Source: Eumeta japonica (taxonomy: Eukaryota; Arthropoda; Insecta; Lepidoptera; Psychidae). From it: a DNA stretch of 64,000 nucleotides. Location of the stretch: contig BGZK01000182.1 in assembly GCA_005406025.1 (NCBI GenBank), positions 124,001-188,000 on the forward strand. Reading direction: 5' to 3'. The notes under the pieces are model-generated. The model saw nothing but the letters and a program-made list of their open reading frames with translations. It had not been told where the DNA came from and made no database searches. Made by a program: the position numbers and the translations under genes. Below, one piece after another: positions 55,626 to 64,000 of the stretch; positions within the stretch are counted from its first letter, which is position 1; every line of letters starts with the position of its first letter.

Positions 55626-55960
55626 AATCCGACACAACAACCCGAGTATTAAAATCGCGTTATATATTTATTGAACAACCCCAATTTCTCCTTTAATCAT
55701 TGCTTTCTCTGAAGTAAGTTAATTTCATAAAAAGACGTAACCTAGGCTTTTTGGTAAAAAAAAAAAAAAACATAAAATAAAAACCCTATTATTTTTAACT
55801 GAAAAAGAAATACAGTAAGATTGTATGTTAGTAATTACATATAAAATAGTCAATTTAAAAATGCATAAAAATACCAAATAACAGATTTTAATAGGGAGAG
55901 AGGGTTAACGTCGTATGGAGGGGTATAACGCTTTTCGTTATGTTACAATTTCCACCAGTT
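55626..55960. other. AT-rich non-coding
   Basis: No feature recognised. Confidence 0.5.
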
Positions 55961-55962
55961 GC

Positions 55963-56105
55963 TTCATACCGCACCCGAAACCAACGAGCTTGCATGAAAA
56001 GATTGGTGGATGTCAGTGAGGTAAGAGAAATATGCAAAGATCGTGCCACGTGGAAATCTATAGTCTCTGCCTACGTTTCTGGGAAATAGGAGTGAGGTTA
56101 TAATT
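55963..56105 (+). mobile_element. LINE ORF2 C-terminus, best copy in the window
   Basis: Uninterrupted coding run of about 40 residues ending at a stop at 56087-56089. It includes RTRNQRACMKRLVDVSEVRE, ICKDRATWKSIVSAYVSGK. This is the extreme C-terminus of the LINE ORF2 whose upstream part (RCxLKED...ERGILRRFGHLE) is seen at 28755-28886. The stop is followed by GAGTGAGGTTATAATTA, the beginning of the 3' UTR also present at 29150. A 5'-truncated insertion, which is usual for LINEs. Confidence 0.8.
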
Positions 56106-56835
56106 ATTTTTTTTTTGTTTAATTATAAAATTAAAAATAGACAATTAGTCTTTTTGTTATTTTTTAGAGTATGCATATGACAAAATTTTAGAATAATATC
56201 GCTTAAATCCTATTCTCATAGGATGAAAGCATTGGACATCTACCCACCAAAATATAAATCATTTGTATTATCTAAGTATTAAAATTGGCTCTAATATAAT
56301 CTGCTATTCTATAACCGTCTCAACACTTAATTTAATAAAATGAAAAGTTAAAGTTAAATTTATTCCAACAATTGAGCATATATGAAATGTACGATAAATT
56401 AGAAAGCTGCAAGTCAAATTTGTGTTACTTAAGTATACGTATTCTGACATACTTCTGCTAGTTTTCACAGGGAATGTAATGAAATCTGTGGATACATCGC
56501 TGTCATCGCTGCTGACACGAGGAGATTATTTAAAAATATTATTTTACGCATCTCGCCCCATTTCACTCTAGAGCTTTCAAAGTTTACAAAGCTCGTAAAT
56601 TTTTATAGAGACGTAGTTAACGAAGCAGTTCCGTCGACTAGCTGTGATATCACATAAGCAAAGTTTATTTTTCTGTACATGCGATAGGTTTATGTCACCC
56701 TACCGCTTTGTCTCATTATTTTAATGAAGATCGGGGCACTTGGACCGTCAGATTTCAATGTCGTTGCTGACGGCCGTTGTCATTTCAATGCAGTGACTGC
56801 CATTACAGCGCAATGATTGATATTGATCAATCAAA
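56106..56835. other. AT-rich non-coding
   Basis: No feature recognised. Confidence 0.5.
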
Positions 56836-56841
56836 CATTAT

Positions 56842-56906
56842 ACGGTACGGGGCTTAGAATCTTGAACTTTGAATTGTTAAAATTCAAGACTCTAAGCCGG
56901 TACCGT
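56842..56906. repeat. Imperfect hairpin, about 25-bp arms
   Basis: ACGGTACGGGGCTTAGAATC on the left and its near-complement GACTCTAAGCCGGTACCGT on the right enclose TTGAACTTTGAATTGTTAAA. A second small palindrome (TGATTGATATTGATCAATCA) sits about 25 bases upstream. Confidence 0.85.
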
Positions 56907-58690
56907 TTGGTTCAAAAAAGACGTTCTTAGCCACTCACTCGACCATCTCAATCGCTCACATTCGTCATATCATAAAATGGAATTACAAATGTATAAATTG
57001 TCATTTATTAGTATGACGTTATTGATAAAATACAATATTTAAATTCGGCGAACTACACCAAAATAGATGGAAACGCAAATCGCTATATGAGCTGTGAAAT
57101 TAAAAACTTTTACTATTTATGTTTTTTCCTTTTACGTTCCTAACATCCTTAAACTCGTGAGAATAAATCGTAAAAATCATTCTACCTTCAGTTCACGTCC
57201 AAAAGTAACCGCTATTTTCAAATTTTTACAATTCTACATACACGAAGTGTAAATAAAACCTTTCTAAACGTCGTGAACACGATTTGCATAGAACTTTTTT
57301 GGAAAAAAAAGAAGAATAGACACGTTTCTATGAGGATAGGTATAGATTAAATTCATCGATTTCAATGGGCTTTACGGCGCCCAAAAATGTATTTGAAAAT
57401 TTGAATTAAAAAAGATTTTTAATTAAATCCCTCGACGTGATTAATTAATTTACCTAGTGTCAGTTATTTGATTTTTAAATTATAAGAAGAATACTTTTTT
57501 TATGAGTTCTGAGATTACTTGAAATGTGCGCAATTATCTAAGTCAAATACACGTTTCAAAAGTTTCTAACTTCAGTGAAACCCTTTCAAATAGTGCTACT
57601 CCAATCAGAGTCACAGACACACACGTACACGTACGCATGACGGGCTGGTATTAACATAAACACTATCAAAATAGATACGTACCATTTTTTAAAATGGACA
57701 ACTTATGAAAATGCCATTTTTGGAAATAAAAATAGCTTTGAAAATTACACGAAAATTATCGGTTAATTTAGCGCAAATGAAATAAATTATTCGTATTTCA
57801 ACAAATCATATTAATGTAGAACTAATTATCTTCTCTACATCTCCACTTGGTATTTCTTAAGCACAACAAAACCTCTGTTTAGACAAAAGATATCATAGGA
57901 CTGTTTGGACACGAAATCCCTTTTAAGCGTTCACCTGCGTCTAGTTGATCGACGTGCCGGAGTATAATCTGATGGGAAACTGTTTGCTTGAACATAAAAC
58001 AGAAGACGCCTCATAGACGGACAGACAGTGAGACAGTTGAAGGGTTATATACTTCTTAAATAGGATAAATCATCGCGCAATGTAAGGGTAACAAATTGTA
58101 AATTCGTGTTGATGAAACACGTAGACACTAAAACGTAATACTTTTAAGTTTCACCATAGAATTCACGTCGGTTAGATGCGCGCGCATAGATAGAAAGTTT
58201 ATAGACTTTTATAGTTTTTTTAGTCTAAGGGTGCTTTCAATCACCCTTTTCGATCTCAAAAATCAATGTTTATTGAGAGTTTAAAATAAAATATATTACA
58301 TTAAATTCAGAATAAGAATTAATTAGTAGGTAGGTTAAGCAAAATAACCAGAAAAATCAATAAAAAATAATTTTAACCTTTTCAAAATTTATGTAATACA
58401 TTTATTGCGCACAATATGAACATTTCTCCATCTAAAAGGATCATAATAGAAGCAGAATCAAGCATTGTTGTTAAGTTGAAGAGTATAATAAACGAAATAA
58501 AAATTATTTGCTAAAAAAGTGCAAAATTCCCATGTCAATTAAACGGGAAACGCATCGTTATTTAGGCAAGGTTAAACGGCACAGTAAATGTTTTCTCTTT
58601 TTTCTAAAATTGTTTTTAGTTTAAAAAGAAACCCAAGTGAAAATAGCCAACTTGGTAAATAACGGACACCCTATTATAGATGTTTCAATC
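56907..58690. other. Non-coding; weak fourth copy of the microsatellite-headed repeat at 57595-57690
   Basis: CACAGACACACACGTACACG, TACGCATGACGGGCTGG and CACTATCAAAATAGATACG resemble the 24.87/25.8/30.3 kb repeat heads but the rest is lost. No gene seen. Confidence 0.4.
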
Positions 58691-58699
58691 TCGTTATCT

Positions 58700-58860
58700 G
58701 TATGTCGCCCTTATCGAATGGGACACGCGCTAGCCGAGGCCCGCGGCTACGTCACGGCGCTGACGTCGGGCCGGGCGCCCGCTGGCGTGACGTCACGGCC
58801 GCCTGACCCGCTTCCGAGTGTGCGTGACGTCATCGCACTAACCTGATTTCGCTGCGCCCA
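58700..58860. promoter_or_regulatory. CpG-rich block with a cluster of CRE-like sites
   Basis: Within 85 bases there are two full CRE palindromes TGACGTCA (58788-58795, 58825-58832) and two variants (TACGTCA at 58748-58754; TGACGTCG at 58761-58768). They lie in a GC-rich segment (GGCCCGCGGCTACGTCACG, CGGGCCGGGCGCCCGCTGG). TGACGTCA is the binding site of CREB/ATF-type bZIP proteins. Clustering of such sites in a CpG-rich island is typical of promoters and enhancers. No transcript start or exon is visible nearby. The 69-codon frame across it (58637-58846) is a composition artefact. Confidence 0.5.
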
Positions 58861-59105
58861 TTTTACAGGCGAATAAGATTAAAGGTTAACGCCGTTACCG
58901 TAAACCGTCGGCGCGGGCAGACGTGATGAAAAATCGATTTGTGATGTTTAATCTGTATAATTATGAGAATAAGGAAAATTTTGTGTCCGGCATATCTACG
59001 TGACGATATAGCATTTTTACACTTAGACTGGATATCATCGAAAAGAACTTGCATTGAAGTTATATGCCTTTTTATGGTTTTATGTTTTTCGTTGATGGGT
59101 AATTT
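58861..59105. other. Non-coding
   Basis: Ends of the CpG-rich block, then AT-rich. No feature recognised. Confidence 0.4.
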
Positions 59106-59280
59106 ATTGTGTTAAGTTTCGGAGCAGTTCTATTTAGCGAGAGCAGAGATCATTTGTTTATTTTTTTTGTCTTATTTTGTATACATAAATGTGTATACGT
59201 GTACAAAATAAAATAAATAAAAAATTAACAAATTATCTCTGTCTCTCATTAAATAGAACTGCTCGGAAACTACACACAAT
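59106..59280. mobile_element. Foldback MITE, 175 bp
   Basis: Almost the entire element is one inverted repeat. The left end ATTGTGTTAAGTTTCGGAGC, AGTTCTATTTAGCGAGAG pairs with the right end CTCTCATTAAATAGAACT, GCTCGGAAACTACACACAAT, and pairing continues with small gaps to the centre (TTTGTATACATAAATGTG/GTATACGTGTAC). A 3-5-base AT-rich flank (AATTT / AATTA) may be the target duplication. There is no coding capacity, so it would be mobilised in trans. Its superfamily cannot be told from this single copy. Confidence 0.88.
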
Positions 59281-60355
59281 AATTATTAATATTACTATAA
59301 AAAAATTCTACGCTATTACTCAGTAAGTTGGAAAATGTGTATAAAAATAAAATCATTCTAAAAAACAAACTATAAATTACACAAATTAAACTAAAGAATT
59401 TCTCTAATTGTGATTTTAATTCTCGAATTAAGTGTCGACTGTTTGGTAATAAAATCGGCCGTGTACTTTTGCGCCAATTTTTTGTAACTTCGTTAAATAG
59501 TCACATTATTACACAATATTTTATTTCAGGTCGCGAAATTCAGACCTCTCTTCAGCTCTTCAAATTTGTCCTGTGCGTTGCTGCCAGAGCCGACGGCTTA
59601 ACTTGAACAGAACAACTATTTTAATGTCACTCACCCTTATAAACTTGTCGGTCAATTTGCCTATGCGCACATGGAGTTTAAACCCGTTACCTGTTTTGTT
59701 TCAAAACCCACACGCCCACTGTCACTCCTTGAAGTAAAACAAAAATAATCTTTGACTTTCATAATTGTTTTTCTTGAAAAAGCTCATTATGTGAATGTGT
59801 TGTTCGTGATGTTTTTCATTTAAATACTTTTCTATTAATACTAATTAACAGAAATCCTCCTATTTTTTTTGTAACCTCTCTACTTTGATTCATTTGAATA
59901 TATTAAATAGCAATCTGAGATTTTTCTACATTTATTTTAACAATAATAGCAAAATGATATATAGAATGGAATTATTTATTTGTCTTTTGTGAATCATTTT
60001 CCTGGAAACATTAGAATACGATACGAAATGGATCAGATGCATTTTTCATAAATATCTCTTGTCGACAACTACAATCTCGAGATATTCTTCACGAAATAAT
60101 AAATAGGGATGTGACAAATGCAAATGCAACTTGCACTTTGCGTTGGGAGTCGGTAAAGCCTTATCACTTTTACAGCGAAGTGTCTTTGATGCTTCAGAAA
60201 TACTGGCATCAAGCGCTCCACCTAGCGTGTTTCTAGGGCTACAAAGAATTTTCCTCTTAATTCTTAACTACTAACGCTTTAAGCTTTATTCTACGCCCTT
60301 CATACTTCATACTACGCGGTTCGTTCTAAATCTTTATTGTACAAGATTTTATTAA
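59281..60355. other. Non-coding
   Basis: No gene recognised. 60110-60250 is GC-balanced but anonymous. Confidence 0.45.
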
Positions 60356-60361
60356 TAAAAT

Positions 60362-60401
60362 TATGATTACTTATTAAAACCCTTTTTAATAAGTAATCAT
60401 A
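60362..60401. repeat. Perfect hairpin, 18-bp arms
   Basis: TATGATTACTTATTAAAA - CCCT - TTTTAATAAGTAATCATA, all 18 pairs perfect. Immediately followed by an imperfect AGAAGAGAAGA/TCTTCCCTTCT inverted pair. Confidence 0.95.
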
Positions 60402-60568
60402 TTTTTTTAGAAGAGAAGACCATCCTCTTCCCTTCTAAAAACTGACCTACGCACGCGCATGCTATTATGTAATCTTTATTCAGTCGTATTATCATACAAT
60501 ATTAATTTGACGTAAAACATTACGTTAGTACTTACTATTCAATTAAAATTTATTATAAAAAATATGGT

Positions 60569-61027
60569 TGCCTGTAAAGTCGGTATACGGGCGAAAGTTT
60601 TACGTGACAACGACTTTGAATGGTAAAATCATTTTAATGTGAATATTCATTCGTATAGTAGGAAGAAGGATGAAATAATAGTAACAATTTAAAACATTTA
60701 TTTATACAAAGAATTATATTTAAAACATTAATTTATACAAAGAATCTCGCACTGAATTTCATATTAACAAAATTTTATTTTTACCTTTACACATACATAC
60801 GTATTTATATACAAATATACATACAATAACTTGCAATACATTTGCAAGCTATGCACTAATTCTCTAGTGCTGCGCGCGCGGCAGACCGATCATAGTTGAG
60901 TGGGAGAGAGACGCAAGGCATTCGGCGGGCCTCTCTCTCGTTCGGTGACTCATCGTTACGTTACCGAGCGTTACACTTTTTCATAGTGACTCCCAGCCGC
61001 AACCTAATTTAAGACGTTGTCACGTCA
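60569..61027 (-). repeat. ~455-bp repeat of unknown class, copy 3
   Basis: Reverse orientation relative to the 38-kb and 45-kb copies. Differences by eye: TCACTATGAAAAAGTG instead of TCACTTTGAAAAAGTG, a longer GCGCGCGCAGCAC run, and one extra C in TCTCTCCCACTC. The rest looks the same. Element-oriented flanks are GACTTTTTT on the left and ACCATATTTTTT on the right. Confidence 0.92.
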
Positions 61028-61425
61028 AAAAAAGTCATTATGATAGGCGAGGACAATAATAAAAAAAAATTGACACTGAACAAGTGCAGCAGGAAAGAAA
61101 ATTGAATACAGCGGTTTTGGGGAAAAAAACGGTCACTGAATTATTCATGAGCGCGACAAAGTCGTTGTACGCCCGCCTCCACGCGACTAGCCACTGTGTA
61201 GACTCGGCAATCGCTTACGTATCAGTTTAAAAATCCACAAAATATCGGCAGTGTATTCTTTACCGTTAAAATATTAATATAACATACAAATTGTACCTGA
61301 ATTATCAGATAATAATCTGACCCGGCAGATGTTGATATGCTTTTTCCGGTAAGTGATGTGTCCGTTACAGGGCATATGTCGCATGCGCACGCGTTGACAT
61401 AAATCCAAGATCTTTAATTTTTTTT
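61028..61425. other. Non-coding
   Basis: No gene recognised. Confidence 0.4.
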
Positions 61426-61429
61426 TTAC

Positions 61430-61565
61430 ATGCGTCAATCTTGCTTTCGATCTCGATTCCGATCTCGTCCCCGATGCCAGTGTCCGTCCCGCCGTCCGTA
61501 TTGAATTCGCTGCCGGTGACAGTCCCGGTTCGGACGAAGCCGGGGTTCAACATCAATATCAAAAT
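61430..61565 (-). repeat. Hexamer minisatellite, regular copy
   Basis: TTTCGATCTCGATTCCGATC, TCGTCCCCGATGCC, GTGTCCGTCCCGCCGTCCG, then GTGACAGTCCCGGTTCGG. Hexamer phasing is the clearest in the window. The 65-codon minus frame (61365-61562: TGTVTGSEFNTDGGTDTG) directly reflects the period. Confidence 0.65.
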
Positions 61566-62925
61566 AAAATTTAAAGTATATTATTCGGTGTCAATTTAGC
61601 ATTCCAATAGAAAAAAAAAATTACAGTGAGACGAATACGAGGACGAAAACGAAGAGGAATGTCAAAAGGGCGCGTAAAATATTTTACGAGAAACAGTTTT
61701 CAACAAGGAGACACTGGCTGGATTTTAGCGAGTTATAAATTCGATTGTATAAGAGAGAAAAATATTGTAATTCCAAACTCTAAATCTCGCTTCACATTTT
61801 TTTTACGAGCGAAATGGAAATACTCTGTCGCACTGAAAAATGGATCAGCTATGAAGCGGGCACAGCGGCGCATTCTGGGAGAAATTTGTCTCCATACTAA
61901 TTTATTTTTTTATGACGCCGGGGAGTTACTCCTTATTACGAAAGCGTAAAATGAAAGTTGCTATCTATTGATGCTATTGTTTAAGCAAGTATAAAAAAAA
62001 ACCCTTTTTTTCCAGTTAATTATATTAACTAATAATATATAAACTATTTCGATTAAGAAAGATCCTTATACCCACCAACGTATATTTTCTTTTTTAATCA
62101 TAGAACATGAAACTTGTAAATTGTGTTTTTTTTTTAATTTACAATAACTGAAAATCGAGGTTTTTCAAATTAAACAATATGTCTTAAAACGGTAGTCTGT
62201 TTACAATTTGAATAGATCGTGCATAAAAAGCTTCTACATACAGTAAATTAAATACATAGTTTGCATAGAGTTATGTCGATGTTTCATGAATGTTGCGAAA
62301 CTAAACAATGTGAAACATAAATTTTCCCTTATTATAGTTACTACGAATTATAATTTACATTTTAAGTTCGTTATCTATATTTTTATTTACAATGGCCGGT
62401 TTCAAGGCACGGTTTTATTAATTTAATAAATAATTAATTTTTAACATTAATTAAAAGTTATTAATAGAAGAAATAAAATTTAGAACTCAACATTTTCTGA
62501 AAAATTGTCTCTTCTTCGAGAATTATTTTCTTAGTTTTTATTAACCTTAAACAGTACTTGAGTTATTTACAAAAAACTAATACTTTTTTTTTTGGAATGT
62601 GTAATTTTTATTATATTTGCTATCGTTAATATACAGGTTTAAAAATATAGCACACTTTCTAAATGTGATCTCGAATCGAAAGTCTTTTTATTCGCAATAT
62701 CAAAAATTACCATGTTTTTTAAAGGATAGACTAAACAATAACTTTGGGGGACGAAGAAAGAAGAAAAAGTGGTCGCCTTTCGATATCCATCAAAGAAGAA
62801 AACTGTCTGGATGTTAAAAAATATAATCCAAGAAAATAGGCGAATTACTCACAACTAAATTCAGCATATATAGTGCAGACAAATTCACAGATAGTATTAC
62901 TGTGGGTGGTGAGTGTGAAACAGTG
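61566..62925. other. AT-rich non-coding with one unrecognised frame
   Basis: A 107-codon frame (61626-61949: GRKRRGMSKGRVKYFTRN...) has an Arg-rich start and no recognisable domain. It begins just after an A-run and TTACAG. I cannot call it a gene. The rest is AT-rich. Confidence 0.4.
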
Positions 62926-62934
62926 TAAAGCATG

Positions 62935-63570
62935 GCAAAAAGCAGGTCAGGATAGAATGGTGACGTAATATGATGGCAAAACTTAAATCAGGCTCATCTC
63001 AGTGCGTGTACGATATCAGAACGTGCGTATGAATCATGGATTCTTCGGTATGATTCACAAACGAAGTGTCGTTTCAAAGTCAACTGACGCCCGTCAATGT
63101 GGAGCGAGCTAGAATTACAGGAAATACTTTCTTCTACGATTTCTTTGCGCCAAGTTATCCGGTGACAGGCACCCTCACGAAACCAAAAGAGCAGCATGCT
63201 GAACGGCATACCACCAGCTATTTGCCAGGAGCTTTTGCTGCTGTTAGCAACGAACGAACGACCACCGACCACCATCGGCTGCTGTTACACCACGATCAAG
63301 CGTCCACGCACTCGGTGCTCAAATCGAGGATATTTTTGGACGGCACAGCGGTCACACTTATAGATCAACTTCCTTGCAGTCTTGATTTGGCATTGTATGA
63401 TTCTTTTCGTTCACCTAAATAAAAAGAATCAAAGAAAGAGAAAACCGCTTTCATCTTCTGAACATGCAGTGGCTGCATTCGAGAAGGCGATCGAAGAGGT
63501 AGTTCATATCGACTGGAAAATGTGTTTTGAAAATCGTTTTATGTATGCGTATGAAATTTTGTATTGACAT
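62935..63570 (+). mobile_element. Mariner-like transposase relic, third locus
   Basis: In shifting frames: QVRIEW-RNMMAKLKSGSSQC at about 62945-63000 (family form RIEWCxxMM) and VYDI. The damaged first catalytic block follows, RAYESWILRYD where the family has GDESWIYxYD, so the Asp is lost. Then LLLHHDQASTHSV at about 63279 (HDN block with Asn replaced by Gln), the position of the SPDLAP block as CSLDLALYD, and KPLSSSEHAVAAFEKAIEEV to MCFENRFMYAYEI at the end (frame 63382-63567). The 5' half is absent. This is a different copy and probably a different lineage from the 45- and 51-kb relics. Confidence 0.85.
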
Positions 63571-63602
63571 CGCTGAATAGTTCTCTAAAAATATACGAGA
63601 AG

Positions 63603-63753
63603 AAGACGTCACGTCATTCTATTGTAAATTATTTGATGTTATAAAATAATTTGCAATAGAATTATAGAATTCGAATATTTTTTATTTAATTCTCGTATTG
63701 GCTTAAAAGATACGAGACGTCACGTCATTTACAATAGAATGACGTGACGTCTT
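63603..63753. repeat. Nested inverted repeat with CRE-like arms
   Basis: A 27-bp perfect inverted repeat (63603-63629, containing AGACGTCACGTCATTCTATTG, versus 63727-63753). Nested inside its right half is a second, 15-bp-arm hairpin (63715-63729 / 63738-63752, AGACGTCACGTCATT / AATGACGTGACGTCT, 8-base loop). AACATGACGTCTTTC occurs once more at about 63779. The structure starts about 35 bases past the mariner relic and may be a separate small foldback element. Confidence 0.9.
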
Positions 63754-64000
63754 TCAATTGTAAATTATTTATGAATACAACATGACGTCTTTCAAACTAA
63801 TCGTTCACATGTTTTTAAAAACATAATATTGGAAATAAAAAAATATTTTAAGTACTTTTTTCCTAAAAAACAAAAGTCTTATTGTAAACCATCAGTATGT
63901 GTAACACATGCCGATGGTGTATCCGTGTAAATGGATAAATGATTTTCTAGACTTTTAACTGTAAAGCCTAGACTAAGACGCGGTATAAACAACTTAAGAT
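63754..64000. other. AT-rich non-coding
   Basis: A small inverted pair, ATCAGTATGTGTAACACATGCCGAT, is at about 63890-63914. Otherwise no feature. Confidence 0.45.

Noticed and set aside
61626..61949. 107-codon Arg-rich ORF
   Set aside because: No family recognised, no start context, next to a minisatellite and an A-run. Kept only as an unassigned frame.

Overview
The window looks like nuclear DNA of an insect, most probably a moth or butterfly. It is AT-rich, has no bacterial-style gene packing, and is full of degenerate transposons. The Lepidoptera assignment is inference: it rests on tRNA-derived SINEs, mariner lineages, CR1/Jockey-type LINE relics and dispersed-repeat phrases (GGTTCCGTACCCAAA..., CGTTAAGCCGTCAGTCCCGG) that I recognise from lepidopteran genomes. 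No host protein-coding exon, tRNA or rRNA gene could be supported. Nearly every open frame of 60-130 codons is either a shadow or part of a transposon. The interval is best read as intergenic or deep-intronic sequence.

Layout. 0-13 kb: a LINE linker/RT fragment (491-1231), several dispersed repeats, a CpG-rich patch (5.6-5.9 kb), a minus-strand endonuclease fragment (7.7-7.9 kb), a hexamer-minisatellite repeat family, and a diverged tandem duplication (11.9 kb). 13-24 kb is a LINE graveyard. One nearly complete but broken plus-strand element runs 15.04-18.69 kb (ORF1 with a probable esterase part, APE endonuclease, RT with its YxDD core deleted, C-terminus). A shorter internally deleted relative (20.4-20.65 kb) is joined to a minus-strand Jockey-like element (22.66-20.64 kb) with a PHD-like finger ORF1. 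24-31 kb: a LINE linker, CA/ACGC microsatellite-headed repeats, a 36-bp-arm hairpin, and a LINE C-terminus. 31-45 kb: SINEs, CpG-rich patches, copy 1 of a ~455-bp repeat, and the first half of a Penelope-associated inverted pair.

45-64 kb: a mariner transposase relic (45.12-46.60 kb) split by copy 2 of the ~455-bp repeat, a Penelope-like GIY-YIG endonuclease fragment (48.57-49.05 kb), a second mariner (51.02-52.06 kb), a CpG-rich block with a cluster of CRE-like TGACGTCA sites (58.75-58.83 kb), a 175-bp foldback MITE (59.1 kb), copy 3 of the ~455-bp repeat (60.57-61.03 kb), a third mariner relic (62.9-63.6 kb) and a nested inverted repeat at 63.6-63.75 kb. A fourth, short mariner fragment is at 35.33-35.46 kb.

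Nothing here forms a working gene system. The most notable items are the young-looking ~455-bp repeat of unknown class (three copies differing only by a few substitutions and small indels, with internal inverted ACGTGACAACG motifs), the recurrent hexamer-minisatellite element family, and the CRE cluster. Boundaries of repeats are approximate because they were judged by eye.
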